From: Acidobacteriota bacterium
GTDB taxonomy: Bacteria; Acidobacteriota; Terriglobia; UBA7540
Direction of reading: 5' to 3'
Assembly (NCBI GenBank): GCA_021827255.1
Contig: JAKAWO010000021.1
Coordinates: forward strand, 1-17,340
Length of the DNA: 17,340 nucleotides
A program made the translations under genes and the position numbers. The notes under the pieces are model-generated. The model was not told the DNA's origin. It was given only the letters and a program-made list of their open reading frames with translations, and searched no databases. Below are positions 12,578-17,340 of this stretch, one piece after another. The number at the start of each line of letters is the position of its first letter. The stretch's first letter is position 1.

Positions 12578-14374
12578 TCAAACGTGGCCCTTCGCCTTCT
12601 GGATGATCCCTGAGCCCTCTTTCAAGGTGAGGATCTGGTTGACTTCGAGGTTGTGAAAGCTCTCGATCTTCCGGGTCGTGGGCCAGGTGACCTCAAGGAG
12701 ATCAATCTCGCGGGCGTCGCCCACGCCGAAGTGCAGCCGCAGGTCGCTCTGGGACATGACGCTGGTGCCGCTGTGGACTTCGTCAATTTGCGAATGCTTC
12801 CCCGTGACCACGCGGAGGCGCGCGCCGATGGCGGTGCGGTTGCACGCGGTGCCGACCAGCTTGACCTTGATCCAGTTTTTCTTGTTGCCGCCCTCGTTCC
12901 GCAAAAGCGACGGGTAATCGTTCATGTTGTTGACCACGACGTCCATATTGCCGTCGTTGTCGTAGTCGCCGAAGGCGCAGCCGCGGCTCGAGAACTTTTC
13001 GGTGACGCCCGGGCCCATCTGCTTCGACACGTCCTTGAATCTTCCGGTGCCCAGGTTGTGATACACGATGCGAGGCTCCTTGAAGGTCTCGCCGAGATGG
13101 TGCTGGTCAATCGAGGGGTAAACGTGGCCGTTGACCTGGAAGATGTCGGGCCAGCCGTCGTTGTCATAATCCACAAAGCCGCAGCCCCACTGGACATACT
13201 GCGTGTTGACGCCGATGCCGGCTGCGTAGGTGACGTCGGTAAACGTGCCATCGCCGTTGTTGTGGTAAAGGTCAGCGGTGTCGTCGGAGAAGTTGGTTTT
13301 GAAAATGTCCAGCCATCCGTCGCAATCGTAGTCGGCCACGCCGACGCCCATGCCCGCCTGCTCCATGCCGTCTTCGTTGTAAGCGACGCCGGCCATCACG
13401 CCGATATCCGTGAACGTGCCGTTATGATTATTGTGGAACAGGATGCTGGGCTCGGAATCCACGGCGACGTAGATGTCGGGCCAGCCGTCGTTGTCAAAGT
13501 CATAGGAAACGGGGGTGATGGAATAGCGCGGCCCCGGCTTCAAAATGCCGGCCGGCTCGGAAACGTCGGTGAACGTGCCGTCGCCGTTGTTGTGATAGAG
13601 GATGTTGTAACCGCCGGGCAGGCCGCGCGGGCCGCACATCACCGGAATGCCTTTCCATTGGCAGTAATCGGTCTGGCCGGGTACGGGAACCTTGGCCAGG
13701 TCAAGGACGATGTAGTTGGCGACAAAAAGGTCCAGGTGGCCGTCGCGGTCGTAATCGAGAAACGTGCAGCCTGAACCCCAGCGCACCTCGTCTTTCCAAA
13801 GGCCCGCTTTCTTCGTCACGTCGGTAAACGTCCCATTACCGTTGTTGTGGAAGAGGAGGTTGTGGCCCCAGAAGGTCAGGAAGAGATCGTCCCAGCCGTC
13901 ATTGTTGTAATCTCCAACGCAGACGCCGGTCTGCCAGCCGCTGCGGCCAATGCCGGCCTTTTGGGTGACATCAGTGAACGTTCCGTCGCGATTGTTGTGG
14001 TAAAGATGCGTGTGGGGGGCTTTGCCGGGCGGATAGATTTTGTTGTGGAGGCCGTCCAGGCGGGTTCCGTTGGTCAGATAAATGTCCATCCACCCGTCCT
14101 GATCGTAATCAAAGAAGGCGATGCCGCTGCCCTTGGCTTCAATGATGTAGTTTTTCTGCTTCACGCCGCCCCAAACGTTCATGGTGTTGAGGCCCGCCTC
14201 GCGCCCCACATCCACGAACTGGACCTGCGGCGCGCCCTTCGGAGCGGGAGCGGTGGCCGCCTGCAACACCGGGAGGCTCGACCAGCGCCCAATGGGAGCG
14301 CGTAGGAAGTCGAGAAGGCCGGAACCCAAAAGCGTTGCGGAACCGCACAGAAGATGACGGCGTGAAAGTTTCAT
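12578..14374 (-). CDS. Exported CRTAC1/UnbV (ASPIC) FG-GAP/VCBS-repeat protein
   Basis: This 598-residue protein starts with a Tat-like signal (SRRHLLCGSATLLGSGLL, twin Arg at 5-6). Then comes a seven-bladed FG-GAP/VCBS beta-propeller, with seven calcium-binding-type D-x-D/N-x-DG-x2-D motifs (for example DYDQDGWMDIY, DYNNDGWDDLF, DFDNDGWPDIY). These alternate with about six YHNNGDGTFTDV repeats. The C-terminus (about 500-590) is an ASPIC/UnbV domain with VKLVGTACNRTAIGARLRV and LRLHFGVGDAREIDLLEVTWP. The fold is related to the CRTAC1 family; bacterial members are exported, and their exact role is unknown. A similar paralogue lies at 15441-17231. The start ATG at 14374 directly precedes the Tat motif, and a TATAAT on the - strand (14453-14448) is its probable -10. 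Confidence 0.9.
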   Translation of the reverse strand: MKLSRRHLLCGSATLLGSGLLDFLRAPIGRWSSLPVLQAATAPAPKGAPQVQFVDVGREAGLNTMNVWGGVKQKNYIIEAKGSGIAFFDYDQDGWMDIYLTNGTRLDGLHNKIYPPGKAPHTHLYHNNRDGTFTDVTQKAGIGRSGWQTGVCVGDYNNDGWDDLFLTFWGHNLLFHNNGNGTFTDVTKKAGLWKDEVRWGSGCTFLDYDRDGHLDLFVANYIVLDLAKVPVPGQTDYCQWKGIPVMCGPRGLPGGYNILYHNNGDGTFTDVSEPAGILKPGPRYSITPVSYDFDNDGWPDIYVAVDSEPSILFHNNHNGTFTDIGVMAGVAYNEDGMEQAGMGVGVADYDCDGWLDIFKTNFSDDTADLYHNNGDGTFTDVTYAAGIGVNTQYVQWGCGFVDYDNDGWPDIFQVNGHVYPSIDQHHLGETFKEPRIVYHNLGTGRFKDVSKQMGPGVTEKFSSRGCAFGDYDNDGNMDVVVNNMNDYPSLLRNEGGNKKNWIKVKLVGTACNRTAIGARLRVVTGKHSQIDEVHSGTSVMSQSDLRLHFGVGDAREIDLLEVTWPTTRKIESFHNLEVNQILTLKEGSGIIQKAKGHV

Positions 14375-14447
14375 CCTCGGTTTACGATGCGGAGAATTTT
14401 TGAGACGCTGCTTTCCAAGAGTTTTGGGCCCTTCGAGCGGCCAGGCA

Positions 14448-14486
14448 ATTATAACACGCCCGCCGCGACCTCTGGCGAGATATAAT
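14448..14486. promoter_or_regulatory. Divergent -10 elements for the CRTAC1 and hydrolase genes
   Basis: On the + strand, TATAAT at 14481-14486 would start transcription near 14493, 17 nt before the hydrolase ATG (14510), with GGGGG (14499-14503) as ribosome binding site. On the - strand, ATTATA at 14448-14453 reads TATAAT and would start near 14441, 67 nt before the CRTAC1 ATG. The -35 regions are weak on both sides. Confidence 0.45.
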
Positions 14487-14509
14487 CATAGACCCACAGG
14501 GGGTTCTCC

Positions 14510-15286
14510 ATGAGCAGAAAAGTGCGAGCGAGCCTCGTGCCGCTGGCGGCGCTCCTTTGCGCCCGGTTGGTAACCTCGACGGCCGACTGCGCGCCCCACC
14601 CCATCGAGACGGAGACCGTCCACTACGTGAGCGGCGGGGAATCAGTGTCCGGCTTTCTGGCCAAGCCGACGGCGCCCGGACGCCATCCCGGACTGATCGT
14701 GATCCATGAGTGGTGGGGGCTGGTGCCGTGGGTGAGAGAGCAGGCGCGGAAATTCGCCGGGCAGGGGTACGTTTCGCTCGCCGTGGACCTTTATCGCGGC
14801 CCATCGACGACCAATCCCGAAGTGGCCCATGAACTCATGCAGCGCTTGCCGCCAGACCGCGCCGTGCGCGACCTGGTGGCGGCGTTCAACTACCTGGCCG
14901 CGCGCCCCGACGTGGACCCCAACAAGATCGGCTCGGTTGGCTGGTGCATGGGCGGCGGGTATTCACTTCTGCTCGCTGTCCATGAGCCGAGGCTTGCCGC
15001 GTGTATTGTGAACTACGGCTCGCTGCCCAGCGATCCGGCCACGATCGCCAAAATCCGCGCGCCGGTGCTCGCCAATTTTGGCGGCTTGGATCGCGGCATC
15101 ACGCCCGCCAAGATTCGCGCTTTTGAGAAAGCGATGCGAGCCGCCGGCAAAAGCGTCAACGCAAAAATTTATCCAGACGCCGGCCATGCGTTTGAAAATC
15201 CCAACAACCAAGCTGGGTATCGCCCCCAGGACGCCCGCGACGCTTGGAACCGCATGACCGATTTTCTGGCCAAGACGTTGCGGTAA
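14510..15286 (+). CDS. Secreted dienelactone hydrolase-family protein
   Basis: This 258-residue alpha/beta hydrolase has a signal peptide (LVPLAALLCARLVTSTADCA, cleavage near 28). The dienelactone-hydrolase triad is visible: Cys146 in the nucleophile elbow GWCMGGG, Asp194 in FGGLDRGI and His226 in PDAGHAF. Glu67 in VIHEWWG is the conserved activating glutamate. Family members hydrolyse lactones or other small esters. A signal peptide is unusual for the cytoplasmic catabolic enzyme, so a periplasmic substrate is likely here but unknown. The nucleophile is Cys rather than Ser, as in true dienelactone hydrolases. The ATG at 14510 follows GGGGG at a good distance. The gene lies alone between two CRTAC1-type genes and has its own -10. 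Confidence 0.88.
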   Translation: MSRKVRASLVPLAALLCARLVTSTADCAPHPIETETVHYVSGGESVSGFLAKPTAPGRHPGLIVIHEWWGLVPWVREQARKFAGQGYVSLAVDLYRGPSTTNPEVAHELMQRLPPDRAVRDLVAAFNYLAARPDVDPNKIGSVGWCMGGGYSLLLAVHEPRLAACIVNYGSLPSDPATIAKIRAPVLANFGGLDRGITPAKIRAFEKAMRAAGKSVNAKIYPDAGHAFENPNNQAGYRPQDARDAWNRMTDFLAKTLR

Positions 15287-15400
15287 GGCGCTTCAAGTGT
15301 CAGAGGTAGAACAGCTCATCCCCCCAGAGCGCAAGGTTTTTCTCAAGATATCGCCACGCCCTTCAGGATTCCGCGCCCCGGCGAACCCGTCGCGCTTCGC

Positions 15401-15429
15401 TTGAGCCGACCGAGGGTTGGGGTTATAGT
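15401..15429 (+). promoter_or_regulatory. Sigma70-type promoter of the second CRTAC1 gene
   Basis: TTGAGC (15401-15406) and TATAGT (15424-15429) are 17 bp apart, predicting a start near 15436. That is only about 5 nt before the first TTG (15441), so the mRNA would be nearly leaderless if that codon is used. Confidence 0.5.
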
Positions 15430-15440
15430 GGGACTTTGGT

Positions 15441-17231
15441 TTGCAGGGGAAACAGATACAGGTCTTGATACCAGGAAAATCCGCCAGAAGACGAGCTCAC
15501 GGAACCCGCCGGGACTTTCTCAAGCTCTCGGCCGCTGCGGCCGCCGGGACGGCTTGGGGCATCGGCCCGGGAGCTCACCTGCTCGGCCAGACGCCGCGCG
15601 GCAATTCCTCGCCCATCTCCATTCCTGTCACCTTTACGAACATCCGCCAGCAGGCCGGCCTCACCTTCCGGCAGGATTCCACCGAAAGCGCGGAGAAGTA
15701 TTACCTTGAAACCATGGGCACGGGCGTGGGCTGGATTGACTACGACCAGGACGGGCTGATGGACCTTTACTTTGTCCAATCCGCCGCGACTCAGGTTTAC
15801 AAGCCGCCGCGGCCGCTCCATTCCGCCCTTTACCACAACAACGGGGATGGAACGTTTACGCAGGTGACGGCCAAAGCCGGGGTGGGAGGCGAAGGTCACT
15901 ACGGGCAGGGCGTGGCCGTGGGAGATTACGACAACGACGGCTATCCGGATCTGTACGTCACCGGCTACGACAGCGCAATGCTTTATCACAACAACGGCGA
16001 TGGCACGTTCACCGACGTGACCGCGAAGGCCGGGGTCGCCGATGCAGGGCAGTGGTCCACCAGCGCCGCTTGGTTCGATTACGATAAAGACGGCTGGCTC
16101 GATCTTGTGGTCTGCAACTACATTGATTGGTCGCCCAAGAACAACCTCTGGTGCGGCGAGCACCGCCCCGGCTATCGCGCTTATTGCCATCCGGACAACT
16201 ATCACGGCCAGCACATCGCGCTCTACCACAACAATCACGACGGAACATTCACCGACGTGAGCTTGAAGTCCGGGGTGGGCAAGCCGGAAGCCAAGGGCAT
16301 GGGGGTGGTCACGGCGGACTTCAACAACGATGGCTGGCCCGACATCGCCATCGCCAACGACACTTGGCCCAATTTCCTCTTTATCAACCAGCGCGATGGA
16401 ACCTTCAAGGACGTCTCCTTCATCTCCGGCATTGCAGCGAGTGAAGATGGACGCTACGAGGCCGGCATGGGCATTGACGCGGCCGACCTGTTTGGCAACG
16501 GCTGGTTTGACATTTACATCACCCACCTCGACTTCGAGCTCAGCCGCCTCTATCGCAACAACGGCGACGGCACCTTTGACGATGACACCTATCCCTCCGG
16601 CATCGGCAACACCGCGATTTTGCTGAGCGGCGTGGCCATGAAGTTTATGGACTACGACAACGACGGCTGGGACGACATTCTGCAATTGAACGGCGCCATG
16701 GTGGACAACATCCGCCTCTATCACACCGAGGTCCACTATAAAGAGCCGATGCTCATGTACCGGAACCTGGGCCACGGCAAGTTCGCCAAAGTGTCGAAGT
16801 ACCTTGGGCCGGATTTCAACCACCCGGTGGCCGGACGCGGGCTGGCGGTGGCCGACTTCGACAACGACGGCGACCTGGACATCGTCACCAACGACCGCGG
16901 CGATTTCCCTGAGCTGCTGCGCAACGACGGCGGCAATTCCAACCACTGGCTGACCGTCCGGCTGATCGGCACCCGGTCCAATCGCGACGGCAACGGCTCA
17001 TCGCTGCGGCTCACCTCGGAAGGGTTCACGCAGGTCAGGCAATCCAAGGGCGGAATGAGCTACATGTCGGCGCAAGATCCGCGCATCCATTTTGGGCTTG
17101 GCCAGCGGCGCAAGATTGATTCGCTGGCCGTCGCCTGGCCGAGTGGCCACGTGGACACGCTGGCCGACGTTCCCATCAATCAAATCATCGTGGTCAAGGA
17201 AGGCGCGGGCATCGTGCCCGGGCCGAAATAG
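15441..17231 (+). CDS. Exported CRTAC1/UnbV (ASPIC) FG-GAP/VCBS-repeat protein, second copy
   Basis: This 596-residue paralogue of the protein at 12578-14374 has the same plan. A Tat signal (GTRRDFLKLSAAAAAGTAWG, twin Arg at 23-24) is followed by seven D-x-D/N-x-DG-type propeller motifs and six YHNNGDGTFTDV-like repeats. The C-terminal ASPIC domain has LTVRLIGTRSNRDGNGSSLRL and RIHFGLGQRRKIDSLAVAWP. The fifth motif (ADLFGNGWFDIY) is degenerate. The start is uncertain: the in-frame candidates are TTG at 15441 and TTG at 15465, with no ATG before the Tat motif and only weak ribosome binding sites. The first is consistent with a leaderless transcript from the promoter at 15401-15429. Its exact function, like that of the other copy, is unknown; an extracytoplasmic location is expected. 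Confidence 0.88.
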   Translation: MQGKQIQVLIPGKSARRRAHGTRRDFLKLSAAAAAGTAWGIGPGAHLLGQTPRGNSSPISIPVTFTNIRQQAGLTFRQDSTESAEKYYLETMGTGVGWIDYDQDGLMDLYFVQSAATQVYKPPRPLHSALYHNNGDGTFTQVTAKAGVGGEGHYGQGVAVGDYDNDGYPDLYVTGYDSAMLYHNNGDGTFTDVTAKAGVADAGQWSTSAAWFDYDKDGWLDLVVCNYIDWSPKNNLWCGEHRPGYRAYCHPDNYHGQHIALYHNNHDGTFTDVSLKSGVGKPEAKGMGVVTADFNNDGWPDIAIANDTWPNFLFINQRDGTFKDVSFISGIAASEDGRYEAGMGIDAADLFGNGWFDIYITHLDFELSRLYRNNGDGTFDDDTYPSGIGNTAILLSGVAMKFMDYDNDGWDDILQLNGAMVDNIRLYHTEVHYKEPMLMYRNLGHGKFAKVSKYLGPDFNHPVAGRGLAVADFDNDGDLDIVTNDRGDFPELLRNDGGNSNHWLTVRLIGTRSNRDGNGSSLRLTSEGFTQVRQSKGGMSYMSAQDPRIHFGLGQRRKIDSLAVAWPSGHVDTLADVPINQIIVVKEGAGIVPGPK

Positions 17232-17281
17232 CATCGAACGGCTTCCAGGGTCCTCGGCTGGAGGGCTTCAAGCGAGTGAGG

Positions 17282-17340
17282 ATGACCTTTTCCGGCAAGG
17301 TCGGCTTGACCGAGCTGGATGGCAAGCTCGATCAGGCGCG
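17282..17340 (+). CDS. Possible start of an unknown gene (3' end outside window)
   Basis: After the second CRTAC1 gene, a frame opens at ATG 17282 (MTFSGKVGLTELDGKLDQA) or the in-frame GTG at 17276, which has GGAGGG about 10 nt upstream. Fewer than 25 residues are visible, so no family can be named. Confidence 0.25.
   Translation, partial: MTFSGKVGLTELDGKLDQA

Noticed and set aside
12653..13774. 373-residue + strand reading frame opposite the first CRTAC1 gene
   Set aside because: Same artefact: an antisense of repeat-coding sequence rich in Val/Ala/His, with no domain.
15830..16300. CRISPR-like or tandem DNA repeats
   Set aside because: The recurring CACAACAACGGCGATGG segments are in frame and encode the YHNNGDGTF protein repeats; spacing is irregular and there are no unique spacers.
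15423..16946. 507-residue - strand reading frame opposite the second CRTAC1 gene
   Set aside because: Its translation is Val/Ala/Ile-rich with monotonous VVVV stretches, the antisense of GAC/AAC-rich repeats. The + strand frame has a Tat signal, repeats and an ASPIC domain.

Overview
The window is GC-rich bacterial chromosome. It looks like an Acidobacteriota-type genome, or a related soil lineage. This is inferred from gene content: two secreted CRTAC1/UnbV-type FG-GAP/VCBS repeat proteins, a CHAD protein beside a tandem pair of thymidylate-kinase-like genes, and a YtrA-type GntR/ABC operon. No rRNA or other definitive marker is present, so the taxonomy is tentative.

Region 1 (1-4005) is an accessory island end, with every recognisable gene on the + strand. 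It holds the end of a putative antitoxin overlapping a GG/RxTxDxD nucleotidyltransferase, an orphan BrnA-type antitoxin, a possible 37-residue peptide, a DEDDy 3'-5' exonuclease and a zinc-ribbon HEPN/RES-type toxin protein. It closes with the 3' half of a tRNA-Lys(CUU) gene whose identity begins at the anticodon loop. That is the footprint expected at the distal attachment site of an element integrated into a tRNA gene, so the island most likely lies to the left of this point.

Region 2 (about 4006-5260) is insertion-sequence wreckage. The 3' two-thirds of an IS256-type transposase (- strand) is fused head to head with the 3' third of an IS21-type IstB gene (+ strand). The IstB piece is followed by 24-bp repeats typical of an IS21 end.

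Region 3 (5450-7479) is a GntR/ABC operon: a YtrA-like repressor with a nearly leaderless promoter and an overlapping dyad, an ABC ATPase split by a 2-nt frameshift just before the Walker A motif, and a membrane permease. It runs convergently into two - strand genes of unknown function (7406-8466). The last of these appears to have lost its natural 3' end.

Region 4 (8467-11332) holds a CHAD-domain (polyphosphate-binding type) gene on the + strand. It converges on and overlaps a translationally coupled pair of TMP-kinase-like genes on the - strand. One kinase has a normal P-loop. The other has Lys replaced by Arg, and neither has the housekeeping TREPGG loop. This pair plus CHAD is the most interesting candidate for an undescribed system here.

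Region 5 (11467-17231) is an envelope/export block: a secreted protein with two IPT/TIG-like domains and a C-terminal PH-like domain, two Tat-exported CRTAC1/UnbV paralogues, and a secreted dienelactone hydrolase between them. A divergent promoter pair lies between the first CRTAC1 gene and the hydrolase. A possible new reading frame starts at the right edge.
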